DNA of 64,000 nucleotides. It comes from Granulosicoccus sp045106475. Lineage in GTDB: Bacteria; Pseudomonadota; Gammaproteobacteria; Granulosicoccales; Granulosicoccaceae. A program made the position numbers and the translations under genes. Of this stretch, positions 44,342-53,845 are shown one piece after another. Below the pieces are notes generated by a model, which saw only the letters and a program-made list of their open reading frames with translations, ran no database searches and was not told the origin of the DNA. Each line of letters opens with the position of its first letter. Positions within the stretch are counted from its first letter, which is position 1. Location: contig JBGCEO010000010.1 in NCBI GenBank assembly GCA_045106475.1, forward strand, positions 24,836 to 88,835, written 5' to 3'.

Positions 44342-46116
44342 TCGCCTGTCTCCATCAAGCGCTGAGCTTGTTCCACCCAACGCTGCTCACTAATTTCATC
44401 AGCCAGTTCGAGCTGGACTGCAAGCTTTCGAACACCTTCTGCATCGAGTTCTGCAAGTTGACGCAATTGACGGAACCCGAAGGAATACAATCGTTCCTGA
44501 AGAGCTGGCCCTACACCCTCAATCAAAGTTAGTGCATCTGCAGGCGGTAACTCTTGCACAGCGAGTTCTTCGCCACTAGCAGTTTGTGATTCATCAACGC
44601 CATCAAGCATTCTCAAATCACTCAAGGCCTGCTCATCAATCATGTCATCTGGAGCGCCCAGTTCACTACCTGGAGAAACCCCATCCTCAGACGCTAAGAG
44701 CTCAGCCTCGTCTGTAACCCCTTGAGCACTGCTGACGCCAGAATCAGCTGATGCAGACATTGCAGCCGCTGCACCCGGCGCAGTCGTGGGTTGTCCGGAT
44801 GTGGTATTGGAATCCATTTCCCCTGGCTTGGAATCAGTCGGTGCCGACTCAACAGATGATTCAGCATTAGATGAGTCTTTATCGGCATCGCTTGACTTGT
44901 CAGCAGCTTCTGATGCCTCGTCACTCAACCAGCCTGCTGATTGATCGGGTAACTCAGCCTGAGCATTACTTGTATCACCAAACTCTTCCAGTTCATCCTC
45001 AAGTAGCTTGGCTGTGGCTGCATCCGTAATGCTGCCATCATGCAGAAGCATGCAACGCGAAATAATGTCGTCTTCTGGATCAAGCACAACAGAACCGTCA
45101 GCAATTATCAGCTGCAACATGTTGTGTACATTACGTGCATACATCTCGCTGGCGTGCACGGCACCATGACTCGGTAGATTCAATGGCCCGACGATCAGCG
45201 TCTCATGATGGTAGTAATGCTCTCCTATTCGAGTTAGTTCGCAGTTGCCTCCCGTTGAAGCTGCCATATCGACAATGACCGATTCGGGAAGCATGCCATC
45301 AACCATATCTTCGGTAATGATGCGCGGGGCTTTTCGCCCAGGAATGGATGCTGCACAAATAACGACATGCGCCTGAGCCAGATGTTTGGCTAAGACATCA
45401 TGTTGTTTCTGCTTTTCATCCTTACGCAGCGCTCTGGCAAAACCACCGGCACCCTCTACCTCCACGCCGGTATCGATCATACGTGCCCCCAGAGACTCAA
45501 TCTGCTCCTTGGCTGCTCGCCTGATGTCGTAGGCCTCTACCTGTGCACCGAGTCTGCGTGAAGTGGCAATGGCCTGTAAACCTGCAACTCCAGCGCCCAC
45601 AACCAACACCTTGGACGGACGGATGGTGCCGGCTGCTGTTGTCAGCATGGGAAACAATCTGGGCGACAATTCTGCAGCCAACAAAGCGGCCTTGTAACCG
45701 GCTACTGTTGCCTGCGATGAAAGAGCATCCATGGGCTGAGCGCGTGTGGTACGTGGCAGTTGATCCATCGCTAGAACCGTAATCTGCCGGCTACGCAGCG
45801 CTGCAAGCTCTTCAACATGCTGAAACGCCGACATGATACAGACCAGAACACAGTGCCTGGGCAGCGACTGAATCTCTTCCAAGGTGGGACACACCACCTT
45901 AACCACGATGTTTGCACCGCCTACTACTTCAGCAAAGCTGTCCATGACAGCTGCGCCATGGTAATCCTCATCCTGAAAACTTGCCGAATGACCACATTCC
46001 GCCTCAATGTGCACCTGTGCACCTGATTGAAGCAAACGCTCAACCCTTGATGGATCTAAAGCCACTCGGCGCTCGCTCGTGCGACGCTCTCGGGGTAATG
46101 CGATAATCAAGGACAA
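44338..46116 (-). CDS. pntAA: NAD(P) transhydrogenase subunit alpha, NAD-binding part, with unusual C-terminal extension
   Basis: Domain I of transhydrogenase binds NAD(H). Residues 1-373 are a full PntAA, with the RQD-loop region MDALSSQATVAGYKAA and the nucleotide motif GAGVAGLQA (174-182). Beyond this the protein continues to residue 592, instead of stopping near 370-385. Residues 374-524 are an acidic, Ser/Ala/Gln-rich, probably disordered linker. Residues 525-590 form a compact segment, LIEGVGPALQERLYSFGFRQ onward, resembling a helix-hairpin-helix repeat. The reading frame is continuous and the stop overlaps pntAB, so it is not a sequencing join. The role of the extension is unknown. Confidence 0.93.
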   Translation of the reverse strand: MSLIIALPRERRTSERRVALDPSRVERLLQSGAQVHIEAECGHSASFQDEDYHGAAVMDSFAEVVGGANIVVKVVCPTLEEIQSLPRHCVLVCIMSAFQHVEELAALRSRQITVLAMDQLPRTTRAQPMDALSSQATVAGYKAALLAAELSPRLFPMLTTAAGTIRPSKVLVVGAGVAGLQAIATSRRLGAQVEAYDIRRAAKEQIESLGARMIDTGVEVEGAGGFARALRKDEKQKQHDVLAKHLAQAHVVICAASIPGRKAPRIITEDMVDGMLPESVIVDMAASTGGNCELTRIGEHYYHHETLIVGPLNLPSHGAVHASEMYARNVHNMLQLIIADGSVVLDPEDDIISRCMLLHDGSITDAATAKLLEDELEEFGDTSNAQAELPDQSAGWLSDEASEAADKSSDADKDSSNAESSVESAPTDSKPGEMDSNTTSGQPTTAPGAAAAMSASADSGVSSAQGVTDEAELLASEDGVSPGSELGAPDDMIDEQALSDLRMLDGVDESQTASGEELAVQELPPADALTLIEGVGPALQERLYSFGFRQLRQLAELDAEGVRKLAVQLELADEISEQRWVEQAQRLMETGE

Positions 46117-46314
46117 GAAACACCTCGGTCTTGACAGCTGATTGTTATGGGCACTGTTAGAGTCGTTATACTATGAAATCAGTGGGCAGTTTACTCTCCA
46201 GCAGCGCAGCTCGCGACTGAATTAAGATTTTCGGTCTCAGGGCCACGGTTCCAACTTTTCGGTTTTAGCGTACATATAACCTCAAACAAACGCATCAGGT
46301 ACGGCGAAAGCCTC

Positions 46315-47439
46315 ATGAAATACATAGGTACACCCGATTTCCAACATGGTACAGAAGAACGTCTTGGCGTTCTGCTGGTCAATCTAGGCACACCCGAAGC
46401 GCCAGAGACAGGGGCTGTGCGCCGCTATCTAGCAGAATTTCTAAGTGATCCTCGTATCATTGAATTACCAAGGTGGCTCTGGAATATTATCCTGCACGGG
46501 GTAATCCTGCGCGTTCGGCCCTCGCGTAGCGCCAAAGCCTATCAGGAAGTCTGGTCAGAGGAAACAGGCTCACCGCTACTTAGCATCTCCAAACAACAAA
46601 CCGCTGCATTGCATGTCGCACTAAAACAGCGTTTTGGCGATCAGATTGTTGTTGAACTCGGTATGCGATACGGTAATCCGTCGATTGATAGCGCGATCGA
46701 AAAGCTGGCCAAAGCCAACGTGCGACGCTTGATTGTGCTTCCCATGTATCCGCAGTATTCGGGTACCACCACGGCCTCTGTTTTTGACGCTGTAACGAGC
46801 CGGATGCAAAAAACTCGCTGGATTCCTGAGCTACGGTTTATCAATCAATTCTGTGATCAACCGGATTTCATCAGCGCATTGGCACAGAGCGTACGCGAAA
46901 GCTGGGAACAGAATGGACGTGGCGATTTACTCATAACCTCCTATCACGGTATTCCCAAGCGCTATCTGACATCGGGAGATCCCTACCACTGCCTTTGCCA
47001 TAAGACAACGAGATTGCTTGCCGACGAACTTGGACTTACCAGTGATCAATACCGGGTGGTATTCCAGTCCAGGGTAGGGCGTGAGGAATGGTTACGGCCC
47101 TACTGCGATGACACCATGAAGGGCCTGGCAGGGGAAGGATATAAATCGATTGATGTCATGAGCCCGGCGTTCTCGGCCGACTGCCTGGAAACGATTGAAG
47201 AGATCTGCGGTGAGAATCGCGAATACTTTGAGGAGCACGGTGGAGAACGGTTTCAATACATCCCTTGCTTGAATGATCGACCAGACCACATCAATGTCCT
47301 GGCTGATCTGGTTGAACGGCATGCCCAGGGGTGGCCTGAGACAGATACGACGCTGGATGCTGCTACTACTGCAGCTGAACTTGAGGTCTCTGCAAAGCTC
47401 GCTGAGAATCTTATTGAAAACCCACCTGCAAAGGTATAA
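46315..47439 (+). CDS. hemH: Ferrochelatase
   Basis: HemH inserts iron into protoporphyrin IX, the final haem step, on the inner face of the membrane. The 374 residues include the catalytic histidine motif SYHGIPKRYL and FQSRVGREEWLRPYC, and SPAFSADCLETIEE. The C-terminal 35 residues (AEL, ENLIENPPAKV) extend slightly past the usual end. It is divergent from pntAA with about 200 bases between starts. It completes the haem route with HemJ (11850-12278). Confidence 0.95.
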   Translation: MKYIGTPDFQHGTEERLGVLLVNLGTPEAPETGAVRRYLAEFLSDPRIIELPRWLWNIILHGVILRVRPSRSAKAYQEVWSEETGSPLLSISKQQTAALHVALKQRFGDQIVVELGMRYGNPSIDSAIEKLAKANVRRLIVLPMYPQYSGTTTASVFDAVTSRMQKTRWIPELRFINQFCDQPDFISALAQSVRESWEQNGRGDLLITSYHGIPKRYLTSGDPYHCLCHKTTRLLADELGLTSDQYRVVFQSRVGREEWLRPYCDDTMKGLAGEGYKSIDVMSPAFSADCLETIEEICGENREYFEEHGGERFQYIPCLNDRPDHINVLADLVERHAQGWPETDTTLDAATTAAELEVSAKLAENLIENPPAKV

Positions 47440-47441
47440 CT

Positions 47442-47463
47442 AAAAGCCCATTGGCGGGCGTTT
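47442..47463 (+). terminator. Possible hemH terminator
   Basis: AAAAGCCC followed after ATTGGC by GGGCGTTT gives a 4-bp stem flanked by an A-run and a short T-run, directly after the hemH stop and before the convergent gene end at 47465. Confidence 0.4.
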
Positions 47464-47464
47464 G

Positions 47465-48673
47465 TCAGGCCGTACTTTCAAGAGCGGCATAACACAGACT
47501 CTGTATATCAAACCCTAGAGGAATGTTTGAGCCGAGAAACTGCGTCATGACAATACCGCTTAGGCTGTTGCTGCGATCAACCCAAAAGTGAGTTGATGCA
47601 GCTCCGGCCCACCCACCTTCTCCGGGTACGCTCAATTGGTCTGACGAACCAGGATCAACCATGATTCTACCTGCCAGACCCCATCCATACCCCATGTAGT
47701 CTTTTCCGCCTATATTGATAGGCATTTGAGCCGCTGTTAAACGATTCTGCCAAAGTAAATCGAGCATAGGAGCTGATAAAAGCTTACGACCTTCCAGAGT
47801 TCTTCCATGCATTAGACCATTGAGAAAAAGTTGATAATCGCCAATAGTTGAAAACAAGCCTATACCACCACGCAAAAAAGCATCAACTCCAGAGGATGGG
47901 TAGCTTTGTTCTACAACCATCGGTATGAGTTGATTGCGAGTACTTGAACTCTCTGCCACTTCGCCCAGCTCACGTTGACCAAACATATCGGCCAAACGAT
48001 GTTGTTGATCGTCTTGAACTCGAAAGTCAGTCTCATGCATCAATAGCGGGGCAAATAGGGCTTGATGCAAATCTTCATCGAGTGCTTTATCACTGACTCG
48101 CTCAATTACATGCGCCAATACGTCGGTCGCATAGCTATAGTACCAGCGCTCACCCGGCTCAAAAGCCAGTGGTAAGCTAGCCAGAATATCAACAAGCTCT
48201 GACAATGGTCTGTGTCCATTTGCAGCCAGACCTGCATCTCGATACTGATCGGCAATGGGGCAATCAGGCAAAAAATCATAAGACAAGCCGGAGCGGTGCG
48301 TGAGCAAATCTTCTATGCTCATGGGACGCGAAGGCATCAGTTGCCTGCCATCTGCGCTGAGAACTTTTTGTTTAGCAAACGCCGGTATCCATCGACTCAC
48401 AGGATCATCGAGCCGTAACTTTCCGTCTTCTACCAGTTGTAAGCAACGTAGCGATATCACGGGCTTAGTCATGGAGTACAGGCGATAAATAGCATCGCTC
48501 TGCAAGGGCTTGTTCCTGGCGTGATTGGCGTGCCCGAAGACGCCTTCATCGATCAGATTGTTTTGATGATGGAGTGACCAGGCAATGCCTGCAAATTGAT
48601 CGGCCTCAATTTGATCTCGAACGTATTGATGAACAGCAGCGAGACGATCTACATCAAAGTTGTCAGTGTTCAT
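47465..48673 (-). CDS. Beta-lactamase-family serine hydrolase
   Basis: This 402-residue protein has the beta-lactamase/penicillin-binding fold, with the catalytic SxxK motif SMTK (Ser67, Lys70) in IYRLYSMTKPVISL and a YSY motif (WYYSYATDV) in the position of YxN. Such class-C-like proteins are often esterases or D-aminopeptidases, not true lactamases, so I do not call it resistance. No signal peptide is visible. It lies nine bases after the HEAT protein gene on the same strand and is probably last in a three-gene operon. Confidence 0.82.
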   Translation of the reverse strand: MNTDNFDVDRLAAVHQYVRDQIEADQFAGIAWSLHHQNNLIDEGVFGHANHARNKPLQSDAIYRLYSMTKPVISLRCLQLVEDGKLRLDDPVSRWIPAFAKQKVLSADGRQLMPSRPMSIEDLLTHRSGLSYDFLPDCPIADQYRDAGLAANGHRPLSELVDILASLPLAFEPGERWYYSYATDVLAHVIERVSDKALDEDLHQALFAPLLMHETDFRVQDDQQHRLADMFGQRELGEVAESSSTRNQLIPMVVEQSYPSSGVDAFLRGGIGLFSTIGDYQLFLNGLMHGRTLEGRKLLSAPMLDLLWQNRLTAAQMPINIGGKDYMGYGWGLAGRIMVDPGSSDQLSVPGEGGWAGAASTHFWVDRSNSLSGIVMTQFLGSNIPLGFDIQSLCYAALESTA

Positions 48674-48682
48674 TGTGTTTGG

Positions 48683-49753
48683 CTAGCGAGGTCGCGTATC
48701 CAGCTTTCGCTCGATAGCGCGAACGTGACTGCGTTGGGCATCGCTCAATTCCATACCCCTAAGTGCCAGAATTGCTGCGCGTCGAACCGGTTCCTGTTCC
48801 TGCTCGTTATTGAGAACAATAAATAGAGAGTCCATTACTTCAGGGCTGGGATCTTCATGATCTACCAGTGCATAGGCTGCCGACTTTCGTACGAAGTCGG
48901 TTGAATCGTCCAAGCCATCGATAAGCACCGATGTGTAGCGCGAGTCGGTGGTCCATCGCGAAAGTATATTGATACTGATAGCTCGCACCGAAGCATCATC
49001 ATGCTGGGTTAGATACGCAACCTGTTCAGAAAGATTAGCGCGAACGGCATCGTCGATCTTGCCCGGCGATGACAAGGTAGTCAGTGTACTAACGAGAACT
49101 TCAGGTTCTACCTCTGTTGTCAATAAACCTGAAACGATATCCCGAGCATCATCGTTACCGGGTTGAACTTGTTGCAATAGCTCTAGACCGATGTCTCGTG
49201 ATTGGGGATCACCTGAAAAAATCAATTCGCTTGCAGCCAGCGTAACCTCAGTTCCACCCACCTCACCCAGCAGGCGAGACAATTGTGCCAATCGCTCAAG
49301 ATCGGTTTCCTGACGAAACTCATCAATAAGCTGCAGAAGCAATTGCGGTTCGGCCCGCAAACGATCTGCCAACTCGAGGAATGCTGAATCCGAAAGCGCT
49401 GATCGGCCAAGCGAGGCAATATCCAGGGCAGGAAGTTGTGTCGCAGAGGCGCCACCGCCGTCGGCCCGGTTCGACGCATCGAGCTCGATCAGCGAATCTT
49501 CAGTAGCAGATGGGTTTGCGTTGTGTGCATTGTCATCCGCAGCTTCACCCAGGGGGGCGTTGGCAGGCGCATCAGTAGACTCATTCTTCACTGAGAAAGG
49601 CGAGTCAGAGTCTTCCGAAGGTGAGGCTGAAATCTGTTTGGGTAGATTTTCACTGCTCACTAACGATGCTGGCTCTGGTTGATACCAGAGCCAGCCTATT
49701 CCGACAGCCACCAGCAGACAGATAACAGCTGCGATGGCGCGGGGATTTAGCAC
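48683..49753 (-). CDS. Membrane-anchored HEAT-repeat protein
   Basis: The 356 residues begin with one hydrophobic helix (about 7-24) and an acidic/serine-rich linker to residue 115 or so, then a helical repeat domain. HEAT-type units recur: LLTTEVEPEVLVSTLTTLSS, LTQHDDASVRAISINILSRW, DGLDDSTDFVRKSAAYALVD and LNNEQEQEPVRRAAILALRG. HEAT arrays bind proteins and have no catalytic activity, so it may be a periplasmic scaffold. It sits 31 bases after the lipoprotein gene and nine before the hydrolase gene. Confidence 0.7.
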   Translation of the reverse strand: MLNPRAIAAVICLLVAVGIGWLWYQPEPASLVSSENLPKQISASPSEDSDSPFSVKNESTDAPANAPLGEAADDNAHNANPSATEDSLIELDASNRADGGGASATQLPALDIASLGRSALSDSAFLELADRLRAEPQLLLQLIDEFRQETDLERLAQLSRLLGEVGGTEVTLAASELIFSGDPQSRDIGLELLQQVQPGNDDARDIVSGLLTTEVEPEVLVSTLTTLSSPGKIDDAVRANLSEQVAYLTQHDDASVRAISINILSRWTTDSRYTSVLIDGLDDSTDFVRKSAAYALVDHEDPSPEVMDSLFIVLNNEQEQEPVRRAAILALRGMELSDAQRSHVRAIERKLDTRPR

Positions 49754-49784
49754 AACGGCCTTCTACACAAGCAAAGCAACACGC

Positions 49785-50657
49785 TTACAAGTCTATAAAC
49801 GGAGAGCCAATGGAGAATGGTAATGTCTCAACCTGGTTAGGCTGATTTCTGGCCAAAGACCACCCAAGTCTCTCAACTGCCAGTCCATCTTCGGCAAATT
49901 GCGTCTGCTGATAGAACATCGGAATGCCCGCGCAGCGCCCTTCAGAGAAACCGTATGTATCCCTGCCGCCATTGACGCCATCGATTGTTCCTGCATCGAG
50001 CAAGTCCAGTTGAGCTTGCAGCACGGCCCAGGTTGCAGGACCCACTCTGCCATCATCAGCCAGACTTGGATCTGCCAACGCTTCACGACGCTGGAAATCA
50101 ATCAGTGCTGTCTCACTACCCGGTCCAAATTCGCCATCAGCGAAGTTAGTGTAGCTAGCGCCGGCACCAAAGCCCTCACAATAGACTACGCGCTGAATAC
50201 CCACAGCGAACAGGCTGTCTGCAAACTGTCCACCAATCGTTGATCGCTCAACTGTGCAGTTGTCGTTCCAGGCATTGTTGGAAGAATTGTTGTCTGTGCC
50301 TGACTCACTACCACAAGGCGTTGCATCAGTTACATCAACAAAACCATCACCGTCGTTGTCACCCGGCACTACGGGCTCTATAGGTGGATTGGCTTCAGCC
50401 TCGGTTAAACCGGAAACATCATCAAAGCCATCACCATCACGATCGATAAAGTTGTCTTCTACGTCCAGAATCAGATCGCCGTCGTCATCGTCATCTTCAG
50501 AGTTAATGGTTCCGTCATTGTCGGAGTCCAGGTCAGGAAATGGGCCTGATGTATCGCCACTGCCACCGCCGCCACAAGCGACCAGAAAGCTCGTCATTGC
50601 CGCAATCAGTAAGTATCGGCTGCTATTGCGGCCAACCCCAGAAAATAGTTTTACCAT
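49785..50657 (-). CDS. Lipoprotein with calcium-binding repeats and a peptidoglycan-binding-like domain
   Basis: This 290-residue protein has a signal segment with lipobox LVAC (Cys28) followed by a Gly/Asp tract. Residues about 41-110 are thrombospondin type-3-like calcium-binding loops (DSDNDGTINSEDDDDDGD, DRDGDGFDDVSG, DNDGDGFVDVTDA). Residues about 140-215 resemble a PG_binding_1 module (FGPGSETALIDFQRREAL, DDGRVGPATWAVLQAQL), and cysteines flank it. It looks like a calcium-dependent envelope protein touching peptidoglycan. It is first in the three-gene operon with the HEAT protein and hydrolase. Confidence 0.68.
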   Translation of the reverse strand: MVKLFSGVGRNSSRYLLIAAMTSFLVACGGGGSGDTSGPFPDLDSDNDGTINSEDDDDDGDLILDVEDNFIDRDGDGFDDVSGLTEAEANPPIEPVVPGDNDGDGFVDVTDATPCGSESGTDNNSSNNAWNDNCTVERSTIGGQFADSLFAVGIQRVVYCEGFGAGASYTNFADGEFGPGSETALIDFQRREALADPSLADDGRVGPATWAVLQAQLDLLDAGTIDGVNGGRDTYGFSEGRCAGIPMFYQQTQFAEDGLAVERLGWSLARNQPNQVETLPFSIGSPFIDL

Positions 50658-50921
50658 TTAGGTCTCCAAGAAAGAAATTGGTAGTAACTCTGGCCATGTC
50701 GATCTGCATTTGCGACGCCTAGTCACAATAATGCGGACGCTTCAATCAGCCTTCGCCGACACTAGTTTAGTCTATCTTTGCAAGTAATCACTAATTGAAT
50801 AGGTGAACAGCTGTAAACGATCGTAGCTTGTAATATCCCGCCCCCCCTGGAAATCAGTATCCACAAGCTGCTGGAAAACTACGCCTCCACCACCTATTTA
50901 GACCCGCTGGATGGGCAAAGG

Positions 50922-51389
50922 CTACGCTGCTTTTTTGTCACCAGATAACATTTCAGTGACAGCTATTGCCAATGGATTATCGCCGCACAGAAAGTAGAAC
51001 CAGGATTGCTCACATTTAACAGACTCTGCAGCAACAATCTGAGGTAACGAGAGATCACTGGGTTCAGGTAGCAGGCATTTGACCGAGCCGCCCAGCATAT
51101 TATTCAGTTCAGTGAACGCATCGACGCGATCCATCGACTCGACATCAGTCAAGTTTAGATTGAACATATGAGAAGCGGCGCAATTTAAAAAATTGATTCC
51201 TGCCTTGATCAATACGGTTCCATTCCATGCACCGCTTATGGCGATTTTGCAAATCAGCGGTTCGTCCGATAAAAAGTCTGAAGCGCTCGCAGGCTCGACA
51301 GATAGATCAAACACGGTCATGCAAACTACTTCCAGCACTTCGTGTAAATCTTCTTCAGTTATTGCGCTCACTGAATTCTCCCGACTCAT
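50922..51389 (-). CDS. CheX-like chemotaxis phosphatase
   Basis: CheX-family proteins dephosphorylate CheY. The 155 residues fit the CheX fold, with the catalytic ExxN motif at Glu94 and Asn97 in AFTELNNMLGGSVK. No cheZ is seen in the window, so this could be the phosphatase of the system. The start overlaps the cheR stop by four bases, so it is coupled to the cheW-cheY-cheB-cheR set. The gene is last in that run. Confidence 0.75.
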   Translation of the reverse strand: MSRENSVSAITEEDLHEVLEVVCMTVFDLSVEPASASDFLSDEPLICKIAISGAWNGTVLIKAGINFLNCAASHMFNLNLTDVESMDRVDAFTELNNMLGGSVKCLLPEPSDLSLPQIVAAESVKCEQSWFYFLCGDNPLAIAVTEMLSGDKKAA

Positions 51390-52198
51390 GAAAGTTTATA
51401 GTAGTGGCTACGATCGGTCGTCACGCGTTGGTAGTCAGTTTTCAGATTAAGGGTTGTTTCAGATTGCCCCAGAAACAGGCACCCTCCAGGTTTAAGTATT
51501 TCACCCGTTCTTTTCAAGACCCGGGTCTTCATTTCAGGATCAAAGTAGATCAACACGTTTCGAAGAAACACAACATCCATGGACTGCAAACCACCCCAGT
51601 CCCCGATCAGGTTCAACGTATCAAAACGCACAAGATCACGAATTTTAGGGGTAACCTGCCAGGCAAGCCCATTCTGCACAAAGTACTTTGTCAAATACTG
51701 TATAGGTAGACCACGATTAACCTCTAGCTTGTTGTAACGCCCCGAATCTGCTTTAGCTACTACCTCAGAAGACAAATCCGACGCAAAAATCGAAATTCGC
51801 GGTACCAGCTCAGGACATCTTTCATAGATAGCCATCGCAATGGTGTATGGCTCCTGTCCTGTTGAGCAAGCAGCGCACCAGATATTGATAGTGTCCGAAT
51901 GCCGCTGGGCTATGCTGGGCAATAATTCGTTACATAAGGTTTCAAACGGATGGGAATCACGGAAAAATGACGTTTCGTTGGTTGTCATTGCCTCTACAAC
52001 ACGCCCTTCAAGTTCAGCATCCCTGCCCTTTCGCAAAGCAGCAAGCAGAACATGAATATCAGAAAAAGAGGTTTTTCTTGCCAAAGAACTCAATCGAGAT
52101 TCAACCAGGTACTTCATATCCCGATCCAAGGCAATTGCAGATTGTCGATACACCAGCTTTCTTACTAGTTCGAAATCCCCGCAGTCTATATTCTTCAT
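51386..52198 (-). CDS. cheR: Chemotaxis methyltransferase CheR
   Basis: CheR methylates glutamates of chemoreceptors using S-adenosylmethionine. The 270 residues have the N-terminal helical domain and a methyltransferase domain with TTNETSFFRDSHPFETL, the SAM-binding IWCAACSTGQEPYTIAMA and FLRNVLIYFD. There is no C-terminal TPR. It overlaps the upstream cheB stop by four bases. Confidence 0.95.
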   Translation of the reverse strand: MKNIDCGDFELVRKLVYRQSAIALDRDMKYLVESRLSSLARKTSFSDIHVLLAALRKGRDAELEGRVVEAMTTNETSFFRDSHPFETLCNELLPSIAQRHSDTINIWCAACSTGQEPYTIAMAIYERCPELVPRISIFASDLSSEVVAKADSGRYNKLEVNRGLPIQYLTKYFVQNGLAWQVTPKIRDLVRFDTLNLIGDWGGLQSMDVVFLRNVLIYFDPEMKTRVLKRTGEILKPGGCLFLGQSETTLNLKTDYQRVTTDRSHYYKLS

Positions 52199-53364
52199 GC
52201 CCGACTGCTCGATGGAGTCGGTGTTCGTAGTGTTTCCAGCAGTTTGTTTTCTATGGGTTGCGAACGTGAATTTGCTTCAGCATTTCTAATACTGCGGCGG
52301 ACTCGCGAAACTATTTCTGCGGCCATGCTCTTCAAAGGAACCTGAGCTTCAGCCAAACCGGCCTTAGCTATTAGCTTAGGCATTCCCCAGACCACTGAAC
52401 TTTCCTGATCCTGAACCAGCAGGCGAGAACCCGCCGCATGTAAGGCCTGCGCGCCTTTTAATCCATCCTGCCCCATACCTGTCATGACGATACCCAGGCA
52501 TTGGTCCTCATAAAGAGTTGAGATTGATCGAAATAAAACATCTACTGCGGGTCTACACGAATTCTCAGGAGGATTTTTGTTCAGACTGACAAAGACCCTC
52601 TTGTGCTTAGCGGATAGCACCATGTGGTTGTCTCCAGGCGCTATGTAGACCATGCCAGACTGTATGCTCTCTCCCTGCTTCGCCTCGACCACTTTGAGCG
52701 CACTTGCCTGATCAAGACGAGCGGCCAACTTAGCGGTAAATTCTGCTGGCATATGCTGAACAATCACGATGGGGACTTCCAGATCCACAGGTAGCTGAGG
52801 TAACAACTGTCCCAGCGCATCCGGCCCACCTGTTGAAACACCTATGGCCACTAGCTTTATCTGTGCGCACTCGACAAGCTCACTCTCTGGCAAATCAGAA
52901 AAATGAGGTTGCTCAGGCTCTACATGATCATCGGACAAATCACACTCAACGACATCTAAACCACAGAGCGCTTCCAACTTCGGGATAAAATCCTGTTCCA
53001 GCTTCTGTCTGATGTCCTCAATACCTCCACTGGATTGAGGTTTTACAGCACAATCGCCGGCGCCCAGCGCCAAGGCATCAAGCGCAGCATCTGATCCATC
53101 AACGGTTAGCGAGCTAACCATCATGGTAACGACGTCCGGCCAATGACGCTTAATCTCTGTCAGTGTCTGTATACCATCGAGTTCTGGCATTAGTATGTCG
53201 AGAGTGACAAGATCCGGTTTAAGATCCTGGACCATATCTAGCGCGACTCTGCCATTAGATGCTACACCTATGACCTCTAGACCCGGTCGCGCATTCACAG
53301 CATCAGAAAGAAGCCGTTGGAAAAGACAAGAATCGTCTACAACCAGGATGCGCTTGCTGGCCAT
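52195..53364 (-). CDS. cheB: Chemotaxis methylesterase CheB (copy 2)
   Basis: This is a second CheB of 389 residues with a receiver domain (phospho-site Asp56 in TLDILMPELDG) and the methylesterase triad in GVSTGGPDAL, VQHMPAEF and MTGMGQDGLKGA. A longer, acidic inter-domain linker (about 145-165) and a basic C-terminal tail (RRSIRNAEANSRSQ) distinguish it from copy 1. It begins one base before the cheY stop region, so the genes are tightly packed. Confidence 0.94.
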   Translation of the reverse strand: MASKRILVVDDSCLFQRLLSDAVNARPGLEVIGVASNGRVALDMVQDLKPDLVTLDILMPELDGIQTLTEIKRHWPDVVTMMVSSLTVDGSDAALDALALGAGDCAVKPQSSGGIEDIRQKLEQDFIPKLEALCGLDVVECDLSDDHVEPEQPHFSDLPESELVECAQIKLVAIGVSTGGPDALGQLLPQLPVDLEVPIVIVQHMPAEFTAKLAARLDQASALKVVEAKQGESIQSGMVYIAPGDNHMVLSAKHKRVFVSLNKNPPENSCRPAVDVLFRSISTLYEDQCLGIVMTGMGQDGLKGAQALHAAGSRLLVQDQESSVVWGMPKLIAKAGLAEAQVPLKSMAAEIVSRVRRSIRNAEANSRSQPIENKLLETLRTPTPSSSRA

Positions 53365-53365
53365 C

Positions 53366-53752
53366 TCAGGCAGCTAGCAACCCGAGGAGTCGCATCTTGT
53401 CCACAATCACGTCATCAGTAAACGGTTTCATGACGTATTCGTTGGCACCTACTGCCATGGCCTTAACTACCCGAGACATTTCAGTCTCAGTTGTAACCAT
53501 CATTATCCACAGGTCTTTGTTGGCGCTATCCGAACGCACGGCCTTAACAAAGTCATAGCCGTTCATCACAGGCATATTCCAATCAACCAATGCGATGCCT
53601 ATATCGGGATTTTCCGCCAGTAATTCCAGTCCCTCAACTCCGTTTCCAGCCTGACTAACCTTGAACCCGATGTTAGTCAAGACGCGAGTTAAGATCGATC
53701 GCATTGCCCGAGAATCGTCTATAACCAATGCGTGTACAGATTGTTGTGACAT
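53366..53752 (-). CDS. cheY: Chemotaxis response regulator CheY
   Basis: CheY is a single receiver domain that binds the flagellar switch when phosphorylated. From the ATG at 53752 it has 128 residues; the open frame starts further upstream but that adds 17 non-family residues. Key residues are Asp12/13 (VIDDSRAMRSI), phospho-site Asp57 (LVDWNMPVMNG), Thr in MMVTTETE and Lys in YVMKPFTDD. It lies between cheW and cheB. Confidence 0.94.
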   Translation of the reverse strand: MSQQSVHALVIDDSRAMRSILTRVLTNIGFKVSQAGNGVEGLELLAENPDIGIALVDWNMPVMNGYDFVKAVRSDSANKDLWIMMVTTETEMSRVVKAMAVGANEYVMKPFTDDVIVDKMRLLGLLAA

Positions 53753-53845
53753 AACTAATATCCTGGGTGTCTCAATACAACGATACAAAAAGGCACATTG
53801 CAATATAGAGTATTTGTATATTTCTTAAAAAATATTAAACAGAAA

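Noticed and set aside
47465..48673. Possible beta-lactamase resistance gene
   Set aside because: SxxK is present, but the protein has no visible signal peptide and the wider family is mostly esterases and peptidases, so a resistance call is not supported.
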